DNA of 64,000 nt, taken from NCBI GenBank assembly GCA_037443785.1, contig JBBINR010000014.1, positions 13,227 to 77,226 of the forward strand, given 5' to 3'. Under the pieces are notes generated by a model, which did not search any database, was not told where the DNA came from, and saw nothing but the letters and a program-made list of their open reading frames with translations. The stretch comes from JAQUOA01 sp037443785 (GTDB taxonomy: Bacteria > Bacteroidota > Ignavibacteria > UBA10030 > UBA8401). Positions 8,625-16,574 of the stretch are shown in pieces; positions within the stretch are counted from its first letter, which is position 1; each line of letters opens with the position of its first letter. Position numbers and translations under genes: made by a program.

Positions 8625-8985
8625 AACACTCCTTGAATTGATTGTAAGATTGAAATGGAGTGTTGGGTTGTCGATATCGGCCTTAACTCTGTGATTGTGT
8701 CGAATCAACAAACACAACACGAGAGCTAACAAAGCTCGAGAGAGGGGAGGATAGATCGCTCAGGAGAATTGCCAGAGAGAGTCCTTTGCAGGTCTGCTCT
8801 TTCATTATTTCCTGTTGGCAAATTATCGTAATTTCAGTGAGATGTCAAGCGACATGCAGACAGGGTCGATTTATGGCAGGACACATTGTATTTTTTTGGG
8901 AATTACAGAGAAGATGGTACTGTCTGAATTATAACTTTCTATATATTTCAACTTCGGATAATGTTTTTATGAAAAATGGAATTGA
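8625..8985. other. Intergenic leader/promoter region
   Basis: This 361-bp stretch holds no gene. It contains the minus-strand promoter at 8820-8848 for the Big_5 gene, and a small GAGCT/AGCTC hairpin near 8732-8746 inside the long leader. I could not match the leader to a known riboswitch. No terminator was seen for the GH31 gene ending at 8986's far side; nothing else is evident. Confidence 0.5.
8820..8848 (-). promoter_or_regulatory. Promoter of the Big_5/T9SS gene
   Basis: On the minus strand TTGACA (8848-8843), a 17-base spacer and TAATTT (8825-8820), followed by G. The -35 is embedded in a 12-mer (ATGTCAAGCGAC on the plus strand, 8842-8853) that recurs exactly at 40993-41004 upstream of another T9SS gene. 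Confidence 0.6.
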
Positions 8986-11613
8986 TCATTTTAACAGTAT
9001 CATTTTTCGCATTTGTATTTTATTACCGCTCTGAAGCCGAGCGAAATAAATTCCGCTGGAAAGATGTGAACCGTCGAATTGCAACGTATATTTTCCTGCA
9101 TGCTGCACTTTATCAACCAATGTCCTCACTTCACGACCAAGCACGTCAATAACTTTTATCCATACATGATCAGTACTGGGCAATTGGTAGGCAATCATGG
9201 TTGTCGGATTAAATGGATTGGGAAAATTTTGTTCTATTTGAAATTGCAACGGAAGATTATCGCCAACTTTTTTTACTGAAGTCGTCGAATTATAATAGAC
9301 GGCAAGCGTGTGTCCGGCATTGTTGCCGGGAAATTTTACCAAACATTTTTTCAATAAAGAATCGAACGCCCATCCCTTTGCGGCAAATGACTGGATGGAA
9401 TCGAGTGTAATAGATTTTATGTGAATACCATCCAATACAACGCTGTCCGGGGCGATGGTGATCCAATTAAGTTCTGCAAGCCAATCCCGTTGGGGCACTG
9501 TATACGCACCAAAACATGCACCAATAGTAATTAATGTTCGTTTATCGGTGCGATCATGCATGATGGTATCCGTGCTATACATTCCTTTTTCATAATCGTA
9601 CGTGACGCCATCATCATCATATATTGTGCATCTCCCTGTTCCCCCGGGAAAACTGGAGAGAATCAACGTCTTTTGTGATTCAGGGGCATCAATATTTCGT
9701 CCAACATTCGACATCGGTATAATCGAACCGGCTTTGACAAATAGTGGAATATCCGATCGTGTCACCGAAACTGTATACGATGTCTTCCCTGTAAAATATT
9801 TTCCTGAATTGAAATCATACCAATTTCCTTCGGGGAGATAAACTGATTGCTGAGTCGCTCCTTCGGCAACAACTGGCGAAACGAGTATACTGTTTCCAAA
9901 CATCCACTCGGAAGAAAGATTTGCAACTGCAGGATCATCGGGAAATTCAACAACGAGCGGACGAGCGATCGAAACTCCGGTCAAATAATTTTCTCTCGCA
10001 GCAGAGTAAATATACGGCATCAATTGATACCGCAGCCGAATATATTTTGTCGCGATTGATTCAGCTTCAGCGCCGTAGTTCCACGGCTCGCGTTCTTGGC
10101 CGTATGTTCCATGAACCCGAAACACTGGAACAAATGCACCGAATTGTATCCATCGAAAATAATTTTCGTAATTTGGGGTTCCGTTAAATCCGCCAATATC
10201 CATTCCCCACCACGAAGCACCAAGCATGATACTTGAAAGCATATAGAGCCGCTGATTTGCCATTGTTTGGAAACCGGTGTTAATATCTCCTGACCATAAT
10301 GCATACGCATATCGCTGTGCGCCGGTATAAAAATTTCTATTGATCGACCAAACGCGATTATTATTGTATGCCCGCTGACCTTCATATTGACTTCGCTGCA
10401 TTTGCATGAACATCAGATTGCCACCGAACTCATCGGCTTCATCGTTCCAGTATCCCGTAAGTCCTTTTGCATATGAATTACCAAGTGTCGCAAAACTTTC
10501 CCAATACCACTTCCGCGCACCGGGATTATGAAAATTCAAACGACCAACCTGCTTGCCGCTGAAATAATCTTTTACCGTATCAATAAAAAATCTGTTCGTG
10601 TTGCAATACAATCCCTGTGCGGTATTCAGATGAATTCTCGGTTTGCGAATCCCCATCAGATGCATTCCATATTTTTTTAATGTGTCAGCAATAATTCCCG
10701 ATTGTCCATCGGGAAATTTTGGCCCCCACCGAAACTCACCGTAATTATCAGCTCCCCAATCCATCCAATCAAAATCAAGAATGTACGCATCGAGTGGAAT
10801 TGATTTTTCTCTATATGTCCGGATGTTGCTGTAAAGTTCTGATTGATCAATTCCCCATTCCGTATTGAGAAAACCGAGAGTGTATTTTGGAAAGAGCGGC
10901 GGGAATCCCGTAACATCATGCAATCCTTTAATAATCTCTTTCGGTGACCCAACGAGAAAATATAATTCAAGATCTCTTTTCAACGGAGATACTGGACGCG
11001 TAAATGAAAATGATGCTCCGCTTATTGAAATCGAACCACCATCAACATCAGCAAGAAATCCCCAACCTTGTGTCGTCCATATAAAAGGCCCTCCGGCACC
11101 CCCCTGGTTTCCTGCATAGATGTTGGTCGTATTTTGTGTTTGTAAATTTCCTTGCGACCGGTTATGCACGCCGTAAAAAGTTCCGCCTGACGTAGTAAGG
11201 GAAATATTATTTTGATGAAGACCACCCGCCGACGGTTCTTCACAAAGCAATTGACCATTGTTTTTATATAAGTGGAAACGAAGAGGGTTTCGATCTATTT
11301 CTATTTTATAATTGGCCGTGGTAATTCGGAGAGGATCTCCTGATGTGTCGATATTTGCGCCAAACAATCCCCACACCGTGTTTGTCACGACAAGTGTGTC
11401 AGGATCTTCACCACCATTCGGCAAATAATTTACCTTGATAATTTGGTCATTGCACGATTTGAACACGACAACATTTGTATCAGCGGAAAGGATTAGAGAA
11501 TTGTCGGCAATTTGAATCTTCGTCACAGATCCGATCGTTTGCGATTTCAATTCATTATTCAAACACAATAATACAATCAAAGCTGTCAAACTAAAAAAAT
11601 GTATTCTCTTCAT
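8986..11613 (-). CDS. Secreted glycoside hydrolase family 31 enzyme with T9SS sorting domain
   Basis: An 875-residue protein with signal peptide (FFSLTALIVLLCLNNELKSQ). The catalytic barrel shows GH31 landmarks in order: ILDFDWMDWGADNYGEF, GYWNDEADEFGG (the first Asp of the W-x-D motif is the expected nucleophile), WSGDINTGFQTM, WWGMDIGGFNG and RVHGTYGQEREPW. A C-terminal beta domain and a T9SS sorting domain (NFPNPFNPTTMIAYQLP...MILLK) follow. GH31 members cleave alpha-glucosides or alpha-xylosides; the exact specificity cannot be read here. It starts 10 bp after the GH53 gene, so the two form an operon for extracellular polysaccharide breakdown. Confidence 0.92.
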   Translation of the reverse strand: MKRIHFFSLTALIVLLCLNNELKSQTIGSVTKIQIADNSLILSADTNVVVFKSCNDQIIKVNYLPNGGEDPDTLVVTNTVWGLFGANIDTSGDPLRITTANYKIEIDRNPLRFHLYKNNGQLLCEEPSAGGLHQNNISLTTSGGTFYGVHNRSQGNLQTQNTTNIYAGNQGGAGGPFIWTTQGWGFLADVDGGSISISGASFSFTRPVSPLKRDLELYFLVGSPKEIIKGLHDVTGFPPLFPKYTLGFLNTEWGIDQSELYSNIRTYREKSIPLDAYILDFDWMDWGADNYGEFRWGPKFPDGQSGIIADTLKKYGMHLMGIRKPRIHLNTAQGLYCNTNRFFIDTVKDYFSGKQVGRLNFHNPGARKWYWESFATLGNSYAKGLTGYWNDEADEFGGNLMFMQMQRSQYEGQRAYNNNRVWSINRNFYTGAQRYAYALWSGDINTGFQTMANQRLYMLSSIMLGASWWGMDIGGFNGTPNYENYFRWIQFGAFVPVFRVHGTYGQEREPWNYGAEAESIATKYIRLRYQLMPYIYSAARENYLTGVSIARPLVVEFPDDPAVANLSSEWMFGNSILVSPVVAEGATQQSVYLPEGNWYDFNSGKYFTGKTSYTVSVTRSDIPLFVKAGSIIPMSNVGRNIDAPESQKTLILSSFPGGTGRCTIYDDDGVTYDYEKGMYSTDTIMHDRTDKRTLITIGACFGAYTVPQRDWLAELNWITIAPDSVVLDGIHIKSITLDSIQSFAAKGWAFDSLLKKCLVKFPGNNAGHTLAVYYNSTTSVKKVGDNLPLQFQIEQNFPNPFNPTTMIAYQLPSTDHVWIKVIDVLGREVRTLVDKVQHAGKYTLQFDGSHLSSGIYFARLQSGNKIQMRKMILLK

Positions 11614-11623
11614 AGATAATGTA

Positions 11624-13015
11624 CTATTTGATCAAGGCAATTTTTTTTGTCACTGAATAATTTGGCGTCTGTAAAGTATAAAAATATATTCCACTTCCCA
11701 AATTCGATGCATCAAACATTCTTTGATAATTTTCCCCTGCAATAAGATACTCCTTCATCACTGTAGCCACCTCTCTGCCAACAACATCGTACACTTGTAA
11801 CGTCGTTAATCCGGATTGTGGAATTGTGAATCGAATTATAGTCGATAAATTAAACGGATTAGGGGAAGCCGTTACAGATAAAAAATTTTGTTTTTTTGCA
11901 TCCAGTTCATTTACTTTCGCCGGTGCATCTTCAAATGCTGTTATCGAGGTTAACACTTCGCCAAAGAAACTGAAGAGCGATAGATTTTCCCATCCCGATT
12001 GCCACAACTCAGAGGAAAGCGCATCCGGTTCCCAATAAAAAACTCCTCTTCCATGATTGTTTGGAACATTCTTGACACTTTTTAAAACATCGGAAAGAAA
12101 CAATCCTTGTCCGTCGACGGTTGCAGGATATCCTGATAAAAGCTGAGTAGGGCTTGAAACGATGTTGCCTCCTTTATCATTGTTTTGCAGCGTGAATGGA
12201 TAGGCGATTTCTGCAAGGACAATATCTTTGTTGTACCTCGCCTCCAGATTAGTAATATTCAACGACATATTTGCTAACGAACCATGCCACCACGGATAAT
12301 ATGAAAGACCGATGATGTCGCATGGAACGTTGTATGAAAAAAGTTTATCAAAAAACCACGCACAAGCATTGTAATCACCGCCACGATCAATATGAACCAT
12401 TCGAGTTACGATTTCAGATGGAGAAAGAACTTCGCTCATTCCTTGATCTGCTGCTTTCAATAAATCGGTGAAATGAATCCACTGTTGAACGGTATTCGAA
12501 TCCCCCCGAATATCTCCTTCAGGCCATAACATTCCGCCGATAATTTCATTTCCAAATTGAACCATATCGGGAAGCGTCCCCTGAGCTTTTAAAGCAGCAA
12601 AAACTGCATGAACATATTGATGAACGCTGTCTTTCAAAACATTATATGATAGTTCATTCCACGCCGCAGGTTTTATTTGTTTTCCGGGATCAGCCCACCA
12701 ATCTGAGAAATGAAAATCGAGAAGAAGTTTTAACCCGGCATTTTTCACCCGCGTAGCCATCTTCAATGTACTATCCAAACCATTAATTCCAAACTTTGGC
12801 GTATGCCATATGCGAAGGCGAATATAATTGAAGCCGTGATTTTTGAGAATGATCAGCGGATCTTTGGCGTTTCCCCCTTCTCTGAAAATTGCTCCGCTCG
12901 TTTCAACTTCTTGCAGCCAGGAAATATCAGCCCCTTTAAAAAATTTCGTCGTTTGTGCTGCCGCAATATTCTCAACGCAAGAGAAAACCCAAAGAATAAC
13001 AAGATATTTTTTCAT
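11624..13015 (-). CDS. Secreted GH53 endo-beta-1,4-galactanase with T9SS sorting domain
   Basis: A 463-residue protein with signal peptide. FFKGADISWLQEVE at about 25-38, NYIRLRIWHTP near 63 and LLLDFHFSDWWADPGKQ near 97 are typical of GH53 arabinogalactan endo-galactanases. The acid/base Glu lies in VQFGNEI (about 157) and the nucleophile in IVLAEIAYPF (about 273). The sorting domain is slightly degenerate (ASPNPFNLSTIIRF instead of NYPNPFNP) but ends with the usual VTKKIALIK. It releases galacto-oligosaccharides from pectic galactan. With the GH31 gene 10 bp downstream, it points to plant cell-wall polysaccharide use. Confidence 0.93.
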   Translation of the reverse strand: MKKYLVILWVFSCVENIAAAQTTKFFKGADISWLQEVETSGAIFREGGNAKDPLIILKNHGFNYIRLRIWHTPKFGINGLDSTLKMATRVKNAGLKLLLDFHFSDWWADPGKQIKPAAWNELSYNVLKDSVHQYVHAVFAALKAQGTLPDMVQFGNEIIGGMLWPEGDIRGDSNTVQQWIHFTDLLKAADQGMSEVLSPSEIVTRMVHIDRGGDYNACAWFFDKLFSYNVPCDIIGLSYYPWWHGSLANMSLNITNLEARYNKDIVLAEIAYPFTLQNNDKGGNIVSSPTQLLSGYPATVDGQGLFLSDVLKSVKNVPNNHGRGVFYWEPDALSSELWQSGWENLSLFSFFGEVLTSITAFEDAPAKVNELDAKKQNFLSVTASPNPFNLSTIIRFTIPQSGLTTLQVYDVVGREVATVMKEYLIAGENYQRMFDASNLGSGIYFYTLQTPNYSVTKKIALIK

Positions 13016-13127
13016 GAAATGTTTCGTTCATCAATTAATAATACCATGTAAAAAAGGTACGACCTTTAAACAGCGAATACAATCTTTATCTATTCTCTTC
13101 TATAAAGAGAATTCCAGAGTAAAACAG

Positions 13128-13154
13128 AAAAGCCGATGATCATCATCGGCTTTT
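13128..13154 (-). terminator. Terminator of the 13184-15676 gene
   Basis: A perfect stem AAAAGCCGATGAT / ATCATCGGCTTTT around a single base. On the minus strand it is followed by CTTTTCTGTTTTA. It lies 30 bp after the stop of the LamG/T9SS gene. Confidence 0.75.
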
Positions 13155-13183
13155 GTTTACTACCATCAGAAGGCTTTATCGCA

Positions 13184-15676
13184 TTACTTCATTAATACCA
13201 TTTTTCTTGTTTGATGAAAACTTCCCGACGTGAGCTGATAAAAGTAAAGACCGCTGGAAAGATTTTCTGCATTGAAGTTTACCGAATAATTTCCCGCCTC
13301 TTTCACTTCGTTTACCAATGTGACTATTTCTTTTCCGAGGGCATCAAATACTTTCAGGGTGACGTAACCATTCAGTGGTAATTGGTAATTGATTGATGTT
13401 GCCGGATTGAATGGGTTTGGATAATTTTGAATGAGCGTAAATTCTTTTGGTGCATCATTCAATGTTACTTCGACTGTTTGCGAATAGGTAAATTTTCCAT
13501 CGCGGTCAATTTGTTTTAAGCGATACGAATAATTTCCAGAAGAATGATTCTTATCAACAAACGAATATGATTTCGGAGAATTACTGTTTCCGTTTCCTTC
13601 TACAAAACCAATTTTACTAAATCCCCCACTCGCTTCGCTCGTTTCCCCCTTTACAAAGGGAGAATCCGCCGAAGGCGGAAGGGGGATTTGTTTTCGTTCA
13701 ACTTCAAACCCGTAGCTATTTTTTTCCGTCGCTGTCTCCCACAATAATCTAACTTCTGATTTCTGACTTCTGACTTCTGCTTTGAATGAAACAAGTTCTA
13801 CCGGCAGCGGATCATTCGTGCCTACGGTGAATTGACTGTACGATGAAATACCACTGAAGATAACATAATCTGTTCCCACAGCGTATGCGCCCGACTGCGC
13901 TGCCGTCCAACTACCGCTGCTGTTGGAGCTGCGCTGATATAACGTGTAATTCGCCGGAGAAGCAGTGCCGTTGTTCGTAAACGTTGTCGGAACATAGATC
14001 TGCGGCATGGCAGAGAATATTCCGGCATTACCGAAAAAATGCACAATGAAATATCTATCAGTCAATACTGTTGATGATCCGGACGGAAGCTGATTTGGCG
14101 CGGAATTGATTTTCGTGACAACGACATCAACGGAATTATCATATGGGTCTGAGGTCGTAATGACAAATTCATTTGAAATCCCGTGAACGCCCGTGAGTGT
14201 GCCAGATGCATAACTGCTTATGCCGCTTCCAAGCGGAATATCAGAGTTGCCGCGCGTTGGAAAATTTTGATACACTCCGTTATATCCATTGCCTGTTCCG
14301 TCACCGGTCGTCGTTCCGCTTGTTTCATCCATTCTCCAATATCCAAGCAGACCTGATTCATTACCGGCGAGCGAGAGATGCATATTCTCTCGAAGCTGCT
14401 GTGCGGTACGAACAGTCGACCAAAGACGCACTTCATCAATCGAACCCGGAAACGGCAAGTTCGTCATGTTCGAATAAGCATTTCCAATCACCGCTGCAAA
14501 AATATTATCTGCTTCATTTGCATTTCTGGTCAACGTGGTTGTATAGACCGGAGCGCCGTCAACATACAGGATCGTTCCGTTTGTCACGCCCGATTGGAAC
14601 GACATTGCAACGTGATGCCACGTTCCATCGGCAACATTTGTTGATGATACCTGGTATCCTTGATTGGAAGAGGTAGGTCCCCAATTGTAAATTCCCAGAT
14701 TCCCGCCGTTGATCATCAGCGAATATTCATTCGCCTTCGAAAAGACCGCCGAGTTGGACGCGCTTGTCTTGATCCACGCTTCAACAGTTCCGGTTGTCAC
14801 TTTCAGTGCAGCGTTGTTGGGAAGGATAACGTATTGATCGGTCCCGTTGAACGTGAGATTGTTCCCGGCGCCGGACTGCGGTTGAAATAGTCCCGTACCA
14901 CTCAACGGGAGTTTCGTTGTTGAACCAGACGGCGCATCGCTCACGAACGTTACACTATCAGCAACTGATGTTGCACCGGACGGTGTGTATGTAATGGTGA
15001 ATGTTTGTGTTCCGCTTGCTGCAACAGACGCACTTGTCGGTGTGACGGTAAATTGACTATTAATAACTGACACAGAAGAGATCGTGAGTGTGTAACATCC
15101 GGCATTGGTAATTGTAACGCTGTCTCGTTTTACCGTTCCAACAGACGATGTGCCGAATGCGATTGATGATTGAGAAAAAGATGCGTACGCCGGCTTCGAC
15201 ATCCATAGAGAGGCAACAAGGTCAGCAGAACCGCCTAACAGTGTACCGCCGGGATACGGATTTGAAGTCTGTGCAGAATAATATGTTGTGGCACCCGAAA
15301 AAGAGATCGTATATTTTTCGCCCGAAGTAAGATAAAGACTTGTCTGATAAGGAAATGATACACTTTTCCAATTTTCTGAACCAACTATACCATAATTTAC
15401 TGAAGTACTGTACAATAGTGTGCCGCCCGTTCCTTCGCCTTGGTACACATCATACGTTATCGAACCATACGTGTACATGTACACTTGAAATCCCGTAAGC
15501 ATACCGCTAAAAGTCGGCGTGAACGATTGCCATCCTTGGCTGTTGCTGACGTGAATTGAACCGCTCTGGCTTACATTCATTATTAGAGAATCGCACTGCG
15601 CATACGCCCCGTTGTGGGTGAGGATTGAAAGAGAAAAAATGATGACAAAAAAAGCGGCGATACCATTACGCTTCAT
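13184..15676 (-). CDS. Secreted LamG/ASH-domain protein with T9SS sorting domain
   Basis: An 830-residue protein. It has a signal peptide to about residue 26, a jelly-roll-like N-terminal region, an ASH/choice-of-anchor-D Ig domain (SQSSIAFGTSSVGTVKRDSV, about 170-265), a LamG concanavalin fold (LTFNGTDQYVILPNNAAL, VEAWIKTS, then IDEVRLWSTVRT, about 275-450), and an FN3-like region before the C-terminal sorting domain (QNYPNPFNPATSINYQLP...KMVLMK). Two in-frame repeat insertions lengthen the FN3-like region: 13751-13780 (four 7-bp units) and 13619-13689 (palindromic). It starts just downstream of the first kinase/regulator pair. Likely a surface carbohydrate- or protein-binding factor. Confidence 0.85.
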   Translation of the reverse strand: MKRNGIAAFFVIIFSLSILTHNGAYAQCDSLIMNVSQSGSIHVSNSQGWQSFTPTFSGMLTGFQVYMYTYGSITYDVYQGEGTGGTLLYSTSVNYGIVGSENWKSVSFPYQTSLYLTSGEKYTISFSGATTYYSAQTSNPYPGGTLLGGSADLVASLWMSKPAYASFSQSSIAFGTSSVGTVKRDSVTITNAGCYTLTISSVSVINSQFTVTPTSASVAASGTQTFTITYTPSGATSVADSVTFVSDAPSGSTTKLPLSGTGLFQPQSGAGNNLTFNGTDQYVILPNNAALKVTTGTVEAWIKTSASNSAVFSKANEYSLMINGGNLGIYNWGPTSSNQGYQVSSTNVADGTWHHVAMSFQSGVTNGTILYVDGAPVYTTTLTRNANEADNIFAAVIGNAYSNMTNLPFPGSIDEVRLWSTVRTAQQLRENMHLSLAGNESGLLGYWRMDETSGTTTGDGTGNGYNGVYQNFPTRGNSDIPLGSGISSYASGTLTGVHGISNEFVITTSDPYDNSVDVVVTKINSAPNQLPSGSSTVLTDRYFIVHFFGNAGIFSAMPQIYVPTTFTNNGTASPANYTLYQRSSNSSGSWTAAQSGAYAVGTDYVIFSGISSYSQFTVGTNDPLPVELVSFKAEVRSQKSEVRLLWETATEKNSYGFEVERKQIPLPPSADSPFVKGETSEASGGFSKIGFVEGNGNSNSPKSYSFVDKNHSSGNYSYRLKQIDRDGKFTYSQTVEVTLNDAPKEFTLIQNYPNPFNPATSINYQLPLNGYVTLKVFDALGKEIVTLVNEVKEAGNYSVNFNAENLSSGLYFYQLTSGSFHQTRKMVLMK
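13619..13689. repeat. Nested palindromic repeat inserted in coding sequence
   Basis: The segment starts AAATCCCCC and ends GGGGGATTT, with an inner CCGCC-GAA-GGCGG hairpin and a CCCCCTTTACAAAGGG palindrome. It encodes about 24 extra residues (containing PLPPSADSPFVKGE) in the linker before SKIGFVEGNGNS. The related protein at 19602-22556 has a shorter, unrelated linker at this point. Confidence 0.7.
13751..13780. repeat. 7-bp tandem repeat (four units) in coding sequence
   Basis: Four head-to-tail units of (A)(C/T)TTCTG. Because 7 is not a multiple of 3, the units are read in rotating frames, giving EVRSQKSEVR in the FN3-like domain of the T9SS protein. It lies 62 bp from the palindromic repeat in the same domain. 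Confidence 0.7.
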
Positions 15677-15748
15677 ACGGTCTCCAAGGATAGACGATGA
15701 GAATACAGTTATTTCCCCGCATCAATGTGGAAATCGGATGAAAGAATC

Positions 15749-15768
15749 TCAATAGCCCAAATGGGTAA
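15749..15768 (-). promoter_or_regulatory. Shared box A upstream of a T9SS gene
   Basis: Plus-strand TCAATAGCCCAAATGGGTAA, containing the palindrome CCCAAATGGG. It matches 16 of 20 bases of the box at 16531-16550 in front of the neighbouring response regulator. On the minus strand it ends in TATTGA, which could supply the first bases of a -35. It lies 73-92 bp before the start of the LamG/T9SS gene. Confidence 0.4.
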
Positions 15769-15855
15769 CGGGGTGATGGTGAACACCGGTAGGATTGATA
15801 CAATGATTCATTGTACTATTGATCTATGACTCGATGGAATAACGAAGTACTGTTG

Positions 15856-16500
15856 TTACTTCTTGAGGTATTTCACGACTGCTTCGGTGCGTGAACGGAC
15901 ATGGAGTTTGGAATAGATTTTTTTGAGATGATTGTGAACGGTATCTGCGCTGATGTGGAGTTCGGCAGCAATTTCCTTGTATGTTTTACCTGAAGACAGA
16001 GAGAAGAGAATATCCTCTTCACGTTCGGAGAGAGGAATATCTTCTTGTTTATTACCGGGAGAGTGAAACGAGTGAACTACTTTCCGTGCAATTTGCGGCG
16101 ACATTGGTGCGCCACCGTTGAATACTTCACGAATTCCTTTGAGCAATTCATCCGGCTGCGACATTTTCAACAAATATCCCGAAGCCCCTGCTTGCAACGC
16201 TTGAAATATTTTGTTGTTGTCTTCATACACGGTCAGCATGAGGAATTGCACATCAGGAAGTTTTGATTTCAGCGTGCGAACGCACTCGATGCCTGAAACT
16301 CCCGGAAGATTGATATCCATCAGCACAATGTCTGGCACTTTTTGAGGAATATCTTTGATCGCTGTTTCTCCATCTTCATACGCACTGATGCAGCGAAATC
16401 CATGCGTCCCTTCCAGCAGCACAATCATGCTGGAACGCAATCGCTCATCATCTTCAACGATGGAAACACGAATTGGTATTTGAGATTTTCGATCAATCAT
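15856..16500 (-). CDS. NarL/FixJ-type response regulator (module 1)
   Basis: A 214-residue protein with an N-terminal receiver domain (acidic pocket ED at 16-18, phospho-Asp in LMDINLPG at about 62, Thr in MLTVYED, Lys in YLLKMSQ). The C-terminal LuxR-type helix-turn-helix contains LSEREEDILFSLSSGKTYKE and the recognition segment ISADTVHNHLKKIYSKL. It lies 74 bp downstream of the propeller histidine kinase at 16575-19514, its obvious partner. A good promoter-like sequence directly before its start suggests it may also be transcribed on its own. The gene downstream is a T9SS cargo gene, a plausible target. Confidence 0.93.
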   Translation of the reverse strand: MIDRKSQIPIRVSIVEDDERLRSSMIVLLEGTHGFRCISAYEDGETAIKDIPQKVPDIVLMDINLPGVSGIECVRTLKSKLPDVQFLMLTVYEDNNKIFQALQAGASGYLLKMSQPDELLKGIREVFNGGAPMSPQIARKVVHSFHSPGNKQEDIPLSEREEDILFSLSSGKTYKEIAAELHISADTVHNHLKKIYSKLHVRSRTEAVVKYLKK

Positions 16501-16505
16501 GGAAT

Positions 16506-16534
16506 ATTGTATCGCAATCGGTTTTGAAGTTCAA
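16506..16534 (-). promoter_or_regulatory. Promoter-like sequence before the module 1 regulator
   Basis: Minus strand TTGAAC, 17 bases, TACAAT. The -10 ends 5 bp before the ATG at 16500, so a transcript would be almost leaderless. Confidence 0.4.
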
Positions 16535-16550
16535 TAGCCTGATTGGGTAC
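16531..16550 (-). promoter_or_regulatory. Shared box B upstream of the response regulator
   Basis: Plus-strand TCAATAGCCTGATTGGGTAC, 16 of 20 identical to the box at 15749-15768. It overlaps the upstream edge of the -35 described at 16529-16534, the position expected for an activator or autoregulatory site. Confidence 0.4.
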
Positions 16551-16574
16551 TACTCAGAAATCAGCATTCAATGC

